Position numbers and translations under genes: made by a program. A stretch of 64,000 nt of DNA, from positions 2,666,001-2,730,000 of the forward strand of contig CP082844.1 in NCBI GenBank assembly GCA_019930625.1, written 5' to 3'. Below are positions 46,197 through 55,179 of the stretch, piece after piece. Each line of letters starts with the position of its first letter. Positions within the stretch are counted from its first letter, which is position 1. The stretch is from Nocardia asteroides (lineage in GTDB: Bacteria; Actinomycetota; Actinomycetes; Mycobacteriales; Mycobacteriaceae). Below the pieces are notes generated by a model. The model made no database searches. It was not told the DNA's origin and worked only from the letters and a program-made list of their open reading frames with translations.

Positions 46197-46475
46197 TTAT
46201 GAGATGCGTTCCCAGGTGGCGTTCTTTATGACGTAGTGCCTTCCTATGCCATGGATGACAGGGCCTTCACCGGCGCGGAGGTGATCGTCACTGCCCTCCT
46301 CGAGGAGGGTGCCGGTGACCTCGAAGGCGGCATACTGGTCGCTGTCGTCCCATTGGGAAAGGCCGTCGATATACACATGCGAGGCCTCACCGCACCGTAG
46401 AACGGCACCAGCGGCCGCGTTCTCGGCGATCCCGAACAGTATGGCAGGTTGGTCGACGTAATCGGCGAGGTCCAT
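46197..46475 (-). CDS. Small partner protein of the transglutaminase-like gene (candidate inhibitor/immunity protein)
   Basis: A 92-residue acidic protein with no signal peptide. Conserved-looking phrases are LFGIAENAAAGAVLR, HVYIDGLSQWDDSD and RHYVIKNATWERI, a small beta-rich pattern of unknown function that I vaguely recall from other bacteria. It lies 61 bp downstream of the transglutaminase-like gene on the same strand, so the two are probably one operon. Its size, acidity and position are what an immunity or inhibitor protein for the enzyme would show; that is inference. ATG 46475 is preferred (AGGA 8 nt upstream), with GTG 46481 possible. Confidence 0.6.
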   Translation of the reverse strand: MDLADYVDQPAILFGIAENAAAGAVLRCGEASHVYIDGLSQWDDSDQYAAFEVTGTLLEEGSDDHLRAGEGPVIHGIGRHYVIKNATWERIS

Positions 46476-46536
46476 TGTCACATCCTAACCACTACATGCC
46501 GGACCGGCAGTACAGAAATTCCGACGATACTCCGGG

Positions 46537-47874
46537 TCACGGAGTAACCTTGGCAAATCCGATGCAGATCACCGAGCTGTCGAAATCGGGGTATCCGGAG
46601 AAAAACTTCTCCGGTGTGCTCTGGTACACCTTCATTGGATCCAGCGCCGGATCCCCGAATTCGGGAAACTCTCGCCAATCCCCATGATTGGCATGCCACC
46701 AGCTGCCGGTCTCCTCGTCGTACAATCCGTAATCGCAATTCGTATGTCCAGGTTTCGGCTGGTCGTAATCCCCTGACATGTCGACCTGTCCTGTTGTCGG
46801 GTCCGGTGTGAATCGGGTGGCATCGGGGGTCTCCTTAGCCCTGGTCTCGATCAATCCGTCCTTGTTCTTAACCAGGTTTCCACTGCTGTCGCGTGCCATC
46901 TCTTGACCGGACCAGAAGTGCTTCGAATAAATCACCGGCTTCCATTCCGAAGGATTGCCGGGCGGCAGGTGATCCTCTACGCCTCGTAGCTGGGCCAGGT
47001 CTGGGTCGGATTTCACCCGGCGCATGAACTCCTCGGCGTCCGCTGGTTTGGTCGCCAATATGTCTTCGAATTTTCGCGCATAGTTCTGCACCTTCTCGAA
47101 GGTGCGCATATCACCCTCGACCCGCGCATCACGCCGAGCATCCCGCATCTCTTTGATATGCTCCTTGGCGAGCTCGGACCAGGTTTCTCGCGCTTCCACC
47201 TTCGCCTGCTCCAAGGTTTTCTTGACATGCCGGATGTGGTCGGGGGCACTTCTCGTGATTCCATCGGTATCTGTGTATGACCAGTTCATGCCGTGTTTCT
47301 TTACGGTGTTCTCCGCTTCGGTGAGTAGTTTGCGGTAGGTCTTCACTTTTGCGTTGGCCACTTCGCCGGGTGCGAGCACCTTCTCGGCGTTTTGAATTAC
47401 CCGGTGTGTGCTCGGATCGGCGAAGGCGAGGTTTGCCGGTGGTACTTTGGTGAGATCCAGTTGGCCGAGGTGTAGCTTTGTAACGCCGACGCACCCGAGG
47501 CGCAGCACTGTTACTTCGCGGGTAGTCATCGGTCGGCCGTGGTGGCGCTGCCACATTCTGATGTAGTCGTCCACGTGATACTGGCGCTGGGTTTCCGGCA
47601 GACCATGGCGGTTGACCCACTTATGAGGGTCGAGCGGGGGAGCCAGTCTTGCGGACCTCCCATCTGACGACGCGCTGCCATCCATGGCGCGTTCCAACGC
47701 TCTGGCATTCGACTCGTCGAGCTCACGGTGTCCATGGCCGACAGCTCGAAGACCATCCGCGCCGATCGGGCCTCTGTAGGTGCCCTCGAGATGCTCCGTC
47801 ACGCGTGGCACGGGGCGGTTACGCAAGCAATCGGCCATGTCGATGAGAAACCGTTGCAGCCTATTTCCTGACAA
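46537..47874 (-). CDS. Microbial-transglutaminase homologue without signal peptide (candidate toxin)
   Basis: A 445-residue protein whose part from residue 85 to the end aligns by eye with Streptomyces microbial transglutaminase: DDYIRMWQRHHGRPMTTRE, LGCVGVT, VIYSKHFWSGQEM, FTPDPTTGQVDMSGD, DYGLYDEETGSWWHANHGDW and VYQSTPEKFFSGYPDFD. The triad is therefore Cys128, Asp381 and His394. The Streptomyces enzyme is a secreted zymogen; this one has no signal peptide, an unrelated N-terminal 85 residues, and long charged helices inserted at 165-290. It would cross-link or deamidate protein glutamines. Lower GC than its neighbours and the small downstream partner suggest an acquired toxin module. The TTG 47874 start is uncertain; ATG 47838 is an alternative. 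Confidence 0.85.
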   Translation of the reverse strand: MSGNRLQRFLIDMADCLRNRPVPRVTEHLEGTYRGPIGADGLRAVGHGHRELDESNARALERAMDGSASSDGRSARLAPPLDPHKWVNRHGLPETQRQYHVDDYIRMWQRHHGRPMTTREVTVLRLGCVGVTKLHLGQLDLTKVPPANLAFADPSTHRVIQNAEKVLAPGEVANAKVKTYRKLLTEAENTVKKHGMNWSYTDTDGITRSAPDHIRHVKKTLEQAKVEARETWSELAKEHIKEMRDARRDARVEGDMRTFEKVQNYARKFEDILATKPADAEEFMRRVKSDPDLAQLRGVEDHLPPGNPSEWKPVIYSKHFWSGQEMARDSSGNLVKNKDGLIETRAKETPDATRFTPDPTTGQVDMSGDYDQPKPGHTNCDYGLYDEETGSWWHANHGDWREFPEFGDPALDPMKVYQSTPEKFFSGYPDFDSSVICIGFAKVTP

Positions 47875-48263
47875 CAGTCCTCATACCTCTGCTGATTCCC
47901 GCCTCGCGGCGCCGTCGCCGCCGGTGTGACTTCGCTGGCACAAGGGCACCTCCCGAAAGCTGAGGCTACTTCTCCGCGACACGCCAGTCGGCAGCGAGGC
48001 GACTCCCAGCCATGGCGAGCGCGGCATCGCGCGGGGCCGGACGACCACTGAATGCGACGCGCATCGTCGGGTTGGTACCACATCTATCAGCCACCTCCGG
48101 CTGGTAGGTGCTCGTGGTGACCCGGCCCCTGGCGTCGCGAACTTTGATGCCGACGAGCCCCTGGCTCGGCGGCATAGCGCCCAGCAGAAGATCGGTTGAC
48201 GGGAGGTCCCAGCGCTGATGAAAAGCGATGGCCGGGCCGGAACGATGAGGATATCGTCGCTTT
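47875..48263. other. Gap upstream of the transglutaminase-like gene
   Basis: 389 bp between divergent genes. It should contain the promoters of the transglutaminase and zinc-ribbon genes. A minus-strand reading at 47966-48175 (listed separately) looks like a decayed coding segment. No mobile-element ends were recognised. Confidence 0.45.
47966..48175 (-). pseudogene. Possible gene remnant
   Basis: Reads LVGIKVRDARGRVTTSTYQP, then AFSGRPAPRDAALAMAGSRL, with protein-like composition. The coding-like character continues upstream of the first ATG (RWDLPSTDLLLGAMPP) to an in-frame stop without any start codon. It may be the 3' end of a gene removed upstream of the transglutaminase. No family recognised. 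Confidence 0.3.
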
Positions 48264-48620
48264 ATGTGTACCTACGCTTTCGTGCACTACAAACTGCACT
48301 ATGTGTGCGTAGCGTGCCGGGTGTCGTTCAAGCGGCACCCGCCGACTGCCGCTGTAGCGCACCGTTGCCCGCGATGCGGTACACCGATGTCGTGTGCGGG
48401 GCATGACTTCGCGGCGCCCCCTCGCCGTGACACCCGGGCTTGGTCGGTAGTCGCCGCCGTGGTCGGCGCCGGACTGCGTTATGAGGGTTTCGAACCGTGT
48501 GGCTGTGGCCGGGCACCGAAGTACCGGCCGCGGACCCGCGCCGAACTTCGCGCCCGCCGTGAGTTCGCCGCGCGCAACGCTGTTCCGCTCGATGATGCGC
48601 TCGCTCGCCTTGACGTGTGA
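48264..48620 (+). CDS. Small zinc-ribbon protein
   Basis: A 118-residue protein with two CxxC knuckles (VCVACRVSF and HRCPRCGTPM) forming a zinc ribbon, then a conserved block FAAPPRRDTRAWSVVAAVVGAGLRYEG and RPRTRAELRAR. Streptomyces genomes have many copies of this family, often misnamed deoxyxylulose-5-phosphate synthase; its true function is unknown, perhaps nucleic-acid binding. Start ATG 48264. No operon partner; it lies between the transglutaminase locus and the NRPS remnants. Confidence 0.75.
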   Translation: MCTYAFVHYKLHYVCVACRVSFKRHPPTAAVAHRCPRCGTPMSCAGHDFAAPPRRDTRAWSVVAAVVGAGLRYEGFEPCGCGRAPKYRPRTRAELRARREFAARNAVPLDDALARLDV

Positions 48621-49063
48621 ACATACTGCTCGAGCTCACCGCGGCCGATCGAACGCGGCGCACCACAGCCGGAGACGACCCCGTAGGCAGGGGTAAGGAC
48701 CGAACAAGCCTCGAACGCAGACTCGGTCGAGGCCGACCGTGCGCATCCGCCGTCGAGGGTCGGGTTGGACATACGTCCAGGATTTTCGGGGGAGAGTTCC
48801 TTTTTATTCGCGGAGCGCCTAATGTTCGCACTGCACGGATCGGGACCGTGCGACGTAGCTGATTCAGCCGTGGCGACCGCTCCACGGCGACGACGTTGGA
48901 GGATTGGCCGGTTTTCGCGCGAGTGCGCCTCGCATCTCTTGCCCTGATCATCGACTCGCATCGGTGGTCGACGCCGTGCACCCGGGCTGGGCAGCCGGGT
49001 GCACGGCTTGTTCGTGCTGTCCAAGGTTCGGATAGCCGTTGTTTCGCCGGGTAGGAGGCTCTG
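48621..49063. other. Gap preceding the NRPS remnant
   Basis: 443 bp with no convincing gene on either strand. The AT-richer patch near 48780-48830 (ttttcgggggagagttcctttttattcg in part) could be a promoter. A strong hairpin lies at 48973-49007. The stretch may be scar DNA from the deletion that removed the NRPS. Confidence 0.45.
48973..49007 (+). terminator. Strong hairpin terminator
   Basis: Perfect 13-bp inverted repeat, arms GCCGTGCACCCGG / CCGGGTGCACGGC, 9-nt loop, followed by TTGTTCGTGCTGT. Best read as a terminator for rightward transcription before the NRPS remnant. Confidence 0.7.
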
Positions 49064-49807
49064 GTGCGCGATACGAAGCCGGTCCACCTCCCCTTTCCCG
49101 AACTCGCCGACACCGGTACCCTCTCGGTGCCGCTCGGCACGCCGGTGTTCGACACCGGGCTCTACGTCCTCGATGCGCGGCTTCGGCCGGTACCGGTCGG
49201 GGCGCCGGGTGAGCTGTATCTGTCGGGGGTACAGCTCGCCCGGGGTTATGTCGCGCGGCCGGAGCTGACCGCCGTGGAGCAAGCGGTCACGCGGGCATGC
49301 GCCGAAGTGCTCCGTAACAAGCTGGTCGGTCGGAACGACGACATTTTCACACTCGGCGGAAACAGTTCGGTGACCACGCAGGTCGCCGCTCGGTTCTCCG
49401 CCGACCTGAACTGCCCGCTCGAAGTTCGCGAGGTGTTCGCCGCCTGCACGGTGGCCGAACCCGGCGAACTCGTCGAGCGGGCCGGTGGAATCGGCGGCGC
49501 GTCCTTGGTCGCGCAGCTGCGGGCACGGCCACGGCCGCCGCTGGTTCCGCTTTCACGCCATCCGCTGTGCCAGGTGTCGCGCGCCTTTCACAACGCCGGG
49601 GCAATCGCATTCGAACCGCCCGAACTGTCGGTCGCCACCAGTACCCTGGATACCGGAGTGACCAAGCTCCAGCTCACGGTCACCGAGAGCTCCGCCGGTG
49701 CCGGACTCGGGGAAGGTTCGGTACCGGCGGGGGTTCCAGCGCGATCCATTCGCGGCGCGGATCTCTTCGATGAGCCGCCATCGCGCGCTATGCGCGCGGG
49801 CAGATAG
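49064..49807 (+). pseudogene. NRPS remnant: adenylation fragment fused to a carrier domain and a condensation fragment
   Basis: A continuous 247-codon frame made of pieces of a nonribosomal peptide synthetase. Residues 22-67 are the A5/A6 part of an adenylation domain ([40 protein letters not shown]). The frame then jumps straight to a peptidyl-carrier domain with the phosphopantetheine Ser in [12 protein letters not shown], and then to a late condensation-domain segment ([35 protein letters not shown]). Motifs A7-A10 and the condensation active site are missing, so in-frame deletions have occurred. It still has AGGAGG and GTG 49064, so a free carrier-like protein could be made. The end is frame-shifted nonsense. 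Confidence 0.8.
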
Positions 49808-49853
49808 GCGGCGCCGGTGTCCGACGCGTACCACGCGACTCCGGTGCGCCCGC

Positions 49854-50030
49854 GGCCTCTTCACCACCGGTTCGATCGGTCGGCCCGATGACTCTGCGAT
49901 GCAGTACGATTCGGCAGTCGATCGGATCAGGCGGATCTCGGACGAATACAATATCGACGCGCACGACGGCATTCTGTTCACGACCCCGGCCACTTTCGAG
50001 GCCTCGGCGTGGGAGTTTTCGCGCCCCTGA
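49854..50030 (+). pseudogene. NRPS remnant: degraded adenylation-domain A3-A4 segment
   Basis: A second fragment in another frame reads GLFTTGSIGRP (degraded A3 core YTSGSTGRP) and ISDEYNIDAHDGILFTTPAT plus FEASAWEF (A4), then a stop. It is the same domain type as the fragment at 49064 but lies after it, so it belonged to the next module or to the same module before rearrangement. Confidence 0.75.
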
Positions 50031-50117
50031 CCCGTATCGCGCGGATCGTTGTCGCCCAGCACGACGGACTTCACCCGGGAGTCCCGTCCCTGGTTCGGCG
50101 GAAGAAGGAAATCGGAA

Positions 50118-50336
50118 ATGAGCAACCCGTTCGATGACGGCGACGCCATGTTCTACGTCCTGATCAACCAGGAAGGCGAACACTCCTTATGGCCGATCTT
50201 CGCCGCCGTCCCCGGCGGCTGGTCCATCGCCTACGGCGCCGCCAACCGCAATGCGTGCCTGCGGTACGTGCAGACCCACTGGGTGGATATGCGCGCCGAC
50301 TCGCTCCCCGGCTCCGTGTCCGGCGAAGCGAACTGA
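50118..50336 (+). CDS. MbtH-like NRPS accessory protein
   Basis: A complete 72-residue MbtH-like protein: NPFDDGDAMFYVLINQEGEHSLWP, then GWSIAYG and THWVDMRADSL. The three invariant tryptophans and the SLWP motif are present. MbtH proteins bind adenylation domains and are needed for their folding or activity. ATG 50118 follows AAGGAAATCGGAA. It survives beside a dead NRPS, so it may serve NRPSs elsewhere in the genome in trans. Confidence 0.93.
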   Translation: MSNPFDDGDAMFYVLINQEGEHSLWPIFAAVPGGWSIAYGAANRNACLRYVQTHWVDMRADSLPGSVSGEAN

Positions 50337-50351
50337 CCACCTGAGTACGCC

Positions 50352-50393
50352 GGGGCGCGCCGGCCCTCGTCCCCCTGCCGACCGGCGCGCCCC
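50352..50393. terminator. Bidirectional hairpin terminator
   Basis: Perfect 12-bp inverted repeat, arms GGGGCGCGCCGG / CCGGCGCGCCCC, with an 18-nt loop, between the convergent mbtH and XRE regulator genes. Confidence 0.75.
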
Positions 50394-50409
50394 GCCCACG
50401 TCCGCGGGC

Positions 50410-51756
50410 TCAGACCTCGGTGTGCGCGGAGGCGATCACCGCGTGCGCTTGCTGTCGCCATTCGCTGACGGCTCTGGTGCGCAGGCCGCCGAGCGCCGAG
50501 TCGAACTGTTTGGCGCGTTTGGTAACCGTGAGTCCGATGTAGGTGCGCGTGTTGGTGATCGCGCTGGTCGCCACCGCGCAGGCTTCATCGATCTCGCCGG
50601 AGGCCAGCAGCGCCGTGGCGTGCTCGAACCGGACCAGGGCGGGTTCCATGGTCTCCGACGGGTCGTACAGCGCCATGGCGTGGGCGGCCGCCGCGGCGGT
50701 CTCCTCGGCGCGACCGAGGCGGGAATATCCGATCGCCTGATAAAAGGCGAGTTTCTCCGGGCGGAAAGAAAAGATACCGACCGAAAGGTCTTCCGGCCCG
50801 ACGTCGTCCAATGCCGAAGCCGATCGTGCGATACACCGTGCGAATTCGTCGGCATGACCGAGGCTGGCGTGTGCGCGCGCCGCCATTCCCCACAACCATG
50901 CGGCCGCCGGGCCATAAGACGGATTTTCTTGCAAGCGACCGTCGAGTAACTGCAAAACTTCCTTTGGTTTATCGCTATAGGTCGGCAAATACGCGAGACC
51001 GGCCAAGGCTATGTCTTCCGAATAGCGGTCGCCGATGTCCTGTGCGGCATGGATCGCGGTGGCGTACCACATGCGCGCCTGGCCGAAATGCCCCTCGTTG
51101 AAGAGGATCTCACCGACCACGTTCGCCAGTCGGCCAGCGGTGCGCACCAGCCGGACCTGCTGATGGGTGGGCTGTCGTTCGCCGAGACACCCACGGACCA
51201 AACGGAATTGCTCGAGCCCGGTTTGCAACAACTCGTGCGGCGGCACCTGGACCACCCGCGTGCCGAGGACCTCGGCAGACTGTTCCAGGAACGCCAGTCG
51301 CCGTTCGCTGATCGACCCCGCGTCCAGGGTTGCCAGCATCCGCTCCGGTTCACTCGCCACCAGGTCCGCAGCCTGGCCTGCCAGGCCCGCGCCGATGCAG
51401 GCCAGCAGTTCTCGCCTTCTCACGTCGTCTTCCTCGACTTCCTTGTCGAGCCCGATTTCCCTACCGAGCTTGGTGTGCCTCTCGGGCGCCGAATCGGCGC
51501 GCGCACCATCGGAGGCCGGCTCCCGGCCCGCTGTGATCGCCCGTTCGAATCGAGCGACGACGACGGAATCGACTTCCGACAGGACCCTGTCCAGGAGACG
51601 CTGGCTAGCGGCGTGCATCCGGGTTGTCCGGCCGTTCTCCCACAGGACCACGGTGCGCGGTGTGACGCCCACTAGACGCGCGAATTCGTAACGGCTCCGC
51701 TTCATCGCCGTGCGAAGCGCATGTACAGCTTCACCCGTCCAGTCGACCTCCACCAT
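50410..51756 (-). CDS. XRE-type transcriptional regulator with TPR-like C-terminus
   Basis: A 448-residue regulator. The N-terminal helix-turn-helix is MKRSRYEFARLVGVTPRTVVLWENGR (about residues 18-43), and the rest is helical with TPR-like repeats (LANVVGEILFNEGHFGQARM, YGPAAAWLWGMAARAHASLG, FYQAIGYSRLGRAEE). This resembles actinobacterial HTH-TPR regulators whose C-terminal domain binds a peptide or small ligand. ATG 51756 is chosen because HTH homology begins at once; GGAGG lies upstream at a rather long 12 nt. Divergent from two small genes, which it may control. Confidence 0.85.
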   Translation of the reverse strand: MVEVDWTGEAVHALRTAMKRSRYEFARLVGVTPRTVVLWENGRTTRMHAASQRLLDRVLSEVDSVVVARFERAITAGREPASDGARADSAPERHTKLGREIGLDKEVEEDDVRRRELLACIGAGLAGQAADLVASEPERMLATLDAGSISERRLAFLEQSAEVLGTRVVQVPPHELLQTGLEQFRLVRGCLGERQPTHQQVRLVRTAGRLANVVGEILFNEGHFGQARMWYATAIHAAQDIGDRYSEDIALAGLAYLPTYSDKPKEVLQLLDGRLQENPSYGPAAAWLWGMAARAHASLGHADEFARCIARSASALDDVGPEDLSVGIFSFRPEKLAFYQAIGYSRLGRAEETAAAAAHAMALYDPSETMEPALVRFEHATALLASGEIDEACAVATSAITNTRTYIGLTVTKRAKQFDSALGGLRTRAVSEWRQQAHAVIASAHTEV

Positions 51757-52011
51757 AGGTCTCTGTTCCTCCCTCCAGGCCGCTACAAACGGAAAGTACT
51801 CGCAATTACCGCATTCGGGTCTGTTATCTACCGAATCGCAACGCGCACTGTTGAATCGCACCCGGCATCGGGGATCCGCCCAAACCCTGTCGAGGGCGCC
51901 CGTTGTCCGGAACCCGGCGCACGGTCCCGACACGGCCCGATCCATCCGTGTCGAGCGCGGTCCGGCGGCGTCCTCTCGGTGCCGGGTGCACTGCGCTGAT
52001 GGAGGTTGAGG

Positions 52012-52200
52012 ATGGAAGTGCTGCACTCGGATGTCCGTGAGCTGTTGCTGATTCAAAGCCGCGACTGCTCTCAGGAGCCACTCGGTCTTACTTACGATCG
52101 CGCGCGCTTTCTCTGCGCCGTGCACGCCGGGCACGGCGCGAGTTGCCGGCAGTATCTAGCCGCATCGGCATTCTGCTCCCGGCAGGCCGACGGCCCGTGA
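52012..52200 (+). CDS. Small hypothetical protein A of a regulator-linked pair
   Basis: A 62-residue protein (EVLHSDVRELLLIQSRDCSQ, then LTYDRARFLCAVHAGHG) with four cysteines and no membrane helix. GGAGGTTGAGG precedes ATG 52012. It ends 6 bp before the next small gene; both are divergent from the XRE regulator. Similar pairs accompany HTH regulators in Nocardia, from memory. Function unknown. Confidence 0.6.
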   Translation: MEVLHSDVRELLLIQSRDCSQEPLGLTYDRARFLCAVHAGHGASCRQYLAASAFCSRQADGP

Positions 52201-52206
52201 ACGGCC

Positions 52207-52473
52207 ATGAACCCGCTGCTGAGCATGCTCAGCGTGTGCGCGCTGCTGGTAGGAGCGATCGTCGGTGTCGGTTCCTGTCTGCCGCATTGCCGCGCCGAGG
52301 ACGCGCACCGGCCGCCCGATGAGCCGTTCACCGTCGAACAGGCGCATCGGGTGATGCAGGGCCACCGCCCCTGCCGCGCGGATGCCTGCCCGCGCAAGCA
52401 GGCGGCCTTCCGCACCCTGGTCGCGTCCGGCCGAGTCGTGCCCGACAGCCGGGCCGACGGATACTCGCGTTGA
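52207..52473 (+). CDS. Small membrane-anchored hypothetical protein B
   Basis: An 88-residue protein with one N-terminal hydrophobic helix (LLSMLSVCALLVGAIVGVGS) followed by a cysteine-bearing soluble part: LPHC, CRADACPRKQAAFRTLVASG. It could be a lipoprotein-like or membrane-anchored small protein. Coupled to the 52012 gene (6-bp gap) and controlled presumably by the divergent XRE regulator. Function unknown. Confidence 0.6.
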   Translation: MNPLLSMLSVCALLVGAIVGVGSCLPHCRAEDAHRPPDEPFTVEQAHRVMQGHRPCRADACPRKQAAFRTLVASGRVVPDSRADGYSR

Positions 52474-52575
52474 CCGAACGTCGGCGCTCGAACTCGTTGC
52501 CGATCGGCGTGATCCGCGCGGCGGCGGTGTTCACCCGCTGATCGGGGCTATGGCGAGGGGACCCGATCAGCGCCG

Positions 52576-52614
52576 GGGTCCTCGTGTCTCCGTACGACGG
52601 GGATACGAGGACCC
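52576..52614. terminator. Long hairpin terminator between convergent genes
   Basis: Outer arms GGGTCCTCGT / ACGAGGACCC pair perfectly, and the inner sequence (GTCTCCGT / ACGGGGAT) pairs partly. It lies between the small-gene pair and the sigma factor, both of which point toward it. Confidence 0.65.
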
Positions 52615-52705
52615 ACCGGTGTTCGCGCAGCGCGACAGGCTCCGCTCCTTCGGCAGATGGAATCTCCGGAGCCGTCGAGTAATTCATCCGCTGCCGGGAT
52701 GTCGA

Positions 52706-53746
<1,041 letters not shown>

Positions 53747-53855
53747 CGTGTACAGACACCATCCACGGCGCAAAGGGGTCGGTCGGCGAGCGCCACTTCT
53801 CCGCCGTCGCGGTGTCTGTATCGGGTGGTAGCTGTCGCCGACTCAGGAGACCCGA

Positions 53856-54443
53856 ATGGGAAAGATCATCATCAGCCAGAACGTCTCGCTCGACGGAGTC
53901 GTCCAGGATCCGACCGGTGCGGAGGGCTTCGACCGTGGCGGTTGGTTCCTCCGGATCGGAGACGAGGACCGGGAAGCGTGGGCCGAGCTCCAGCTCGCCG
54001 AGGCGTGGGGCGCAGAGGCGCTGCTGCTCGGCCGGCGCAGCGACGAGTGGTTCGCCGCGCGCTGGTTGTCCAGGAGTGGCGCGTGGGCGGACAGATTGAA
54101 CAGCCTGCCCAAGTACGTCGTGTCCTCGACCCTCGGGAAGGCCGAGTGGAGCAACTCGACAGTCCTCGCGGGTGAGATGGTCGACGAGGTCTCGAGATTG
54201 AAGCGGGAGCTGGACGGTGACATCGTCGTCTACGCCAGCGCCCGGTTGGTCCACGCGCTGATCGAGCACGGCCTCGTCGATGAACTGCGGCTGACGGTGT
54301 ATCCGGTCGTGCTCGGGGCCGGACGGCGACTGTTCGGCGAGACCGGCGACAAGAAATCTCTGCGCCTCATCGATGTGCGCACGGTCGGCTCGAGCCTCGT
54401 CTTTCTCGTCTATCAGCACGTCCGACATGCTCAGCGTGCGTGA
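53856..54443 (+). CDS. Dihydrofolate reductase/RibD-C family protein
   Basis: A 195-residue protein of the RibD C-terminal/DHFR-like family: KIIISQNVSLDGVVQDP, ALLLGRRSDEWF, LPKYVVSSTL, then LIEHGLVDELRLTVYPVVLGAGRRLF. It binds NADPH-like cofactors; many such proteins are stand-alone reductases of unknown substrate rather than DHFR. Start ATG 53856 with GGAG upstream. It lies downstream of the divergent SigG-like sigma factor gene, which might control it. Confidence 0.85.
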   Translation: MGKIIISQNVSLDGVVQDPTGAEGFDRGGWFLRIGDEDREAWAELQLAEAWGAEALLLGRRSDEWFAARWLSRSGAWADRLNSLPKYVVSSTLGKAEWSNSTVLAGEMVDEVSRLKRELDGDIVVYASARLVHALIEHGLVDELRLTVYPVVLGAGRRLFGETGDKKSLRLIDVRTVGSSLVFLVYQHVRHAQRA

Positions 54444-54579
54444 GCCCGGTATCGATGAGCACTGATGGGCTGTCGAGGTCGCCCCGCCCGCCTGCTGGGT
54501 TGAAGCCGGGGTGCTCCTCGGCGGCTGTGGCCCCGGCCCCCGGTCGACCGCCGCCGCAAACGGGGCTCGATCGGGTAGG

Positions 54580-55065
54580 TCAGGTCACCGGGTGGCCCGC
54601 CGTGGGCTGCGCTTCGACCGCGTCGATGCCCACGGGTCGGCCGCAGTCCTGGCAAACGGTTTGCTGGTGGACCGCGCCGCCGCACGCGGTGTGCCGGAGG
54701 ACGACCGGCGGCTCGCCCGGCGCGGCCCATCGGTCACCCCAGTGCGTGAGGGCCACGATCACCGGTTGCAGTTCGTGGCCCTTCTCGGTCAGCACGTACT
54801 CGTGGTACGACGATCCGGCCGGATCGGGACGCCGATCCATCAGCCCCATTTCGACGAACCAATCGAGACGGGCGGCGAGGATGTTGCGCGCGATCCCGAG
54901 GCTGCGCTGAAAGTCCCCGAAGCGGGTGACACCCCGGAAGAGCGCATGACGAATGATCACCAGGCTCCAGCGCTCACCGACGATCTCGAGCGCCCGCGCC
55001 GCGGAGCAGTCCTGCGTTTCGTACGTCCGGCCGAGCATCGTCTCAGCATATCCCAGCGGTTGCAT
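54580..55065 (-). CDS. HxlR-family transcriptional regulator
   Basis: A 161-residue HxlR regulator: CSAARALEIVGERWSLVIIRHA, then FGDFQRSLGIARNILAARLDWFVEMGLMDRRPDP. The C-terminus carries an added zinc-ribbon-like part (HTACGGAVH, VCQDCGRPV). ATG 55065 has GGAAG 7 nt upstream; 55038 is an alternative. Divergent from the SDR gene at 55180, with a perfect palindrome between, so it probably represses that gene. Confidence 0.85.
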   Translation of the reverse strand: MQPLGYAETMLGRTYETQDCSAARALEIVGERWSLVIIRHALFRGVTRFGDFQRSLGIARNILAARLDWFVEMGLMDRRPDPAGSSYHEYVLTEKGHELQPVIVALTHWGDRWAAPGEPPVVLRHTACGGAVHQQTVCQDCGRPVGIDAVEAQPTAGHPVT

Positions 55066-55113
55066 CACGAAACTTCCGACTGCTATGTTCACCTGGTTTC
55101 ATCACGAAACCAG
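55062..55113. promoter_or_regulatory. HxlR operator candidate: palindrome plus direct repeat
   Basis: A perfect 8-bp-arm inverted repeat lies at 55093-55113 (arms CTGGTTTC and GAAACCAG, spacer ATCAC). Its right half CATCACGAAAC is repeated directly at 55063-55073, overlapping the HxlR ATG. Two spaced copies suit a dimeric or cooperative HxlR repressor acting on both divergent genes. Confidence 0.7.
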
Positions 55114-55179
55114 ATTCGGTCGGCGGTGCTCGCACCTGCCCACCCGGATCGATGGCCGGTCCCGAACAAGGAGTCAGTA

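Noticed and set aside
48479..49282. A 267-codon minus-strand frame in the gap before the NRPS remnant
   Set aside because: It overlaps the zinc-ribbon gene and the remnant, and has shadow-like Arg/Pro/Ser composition.
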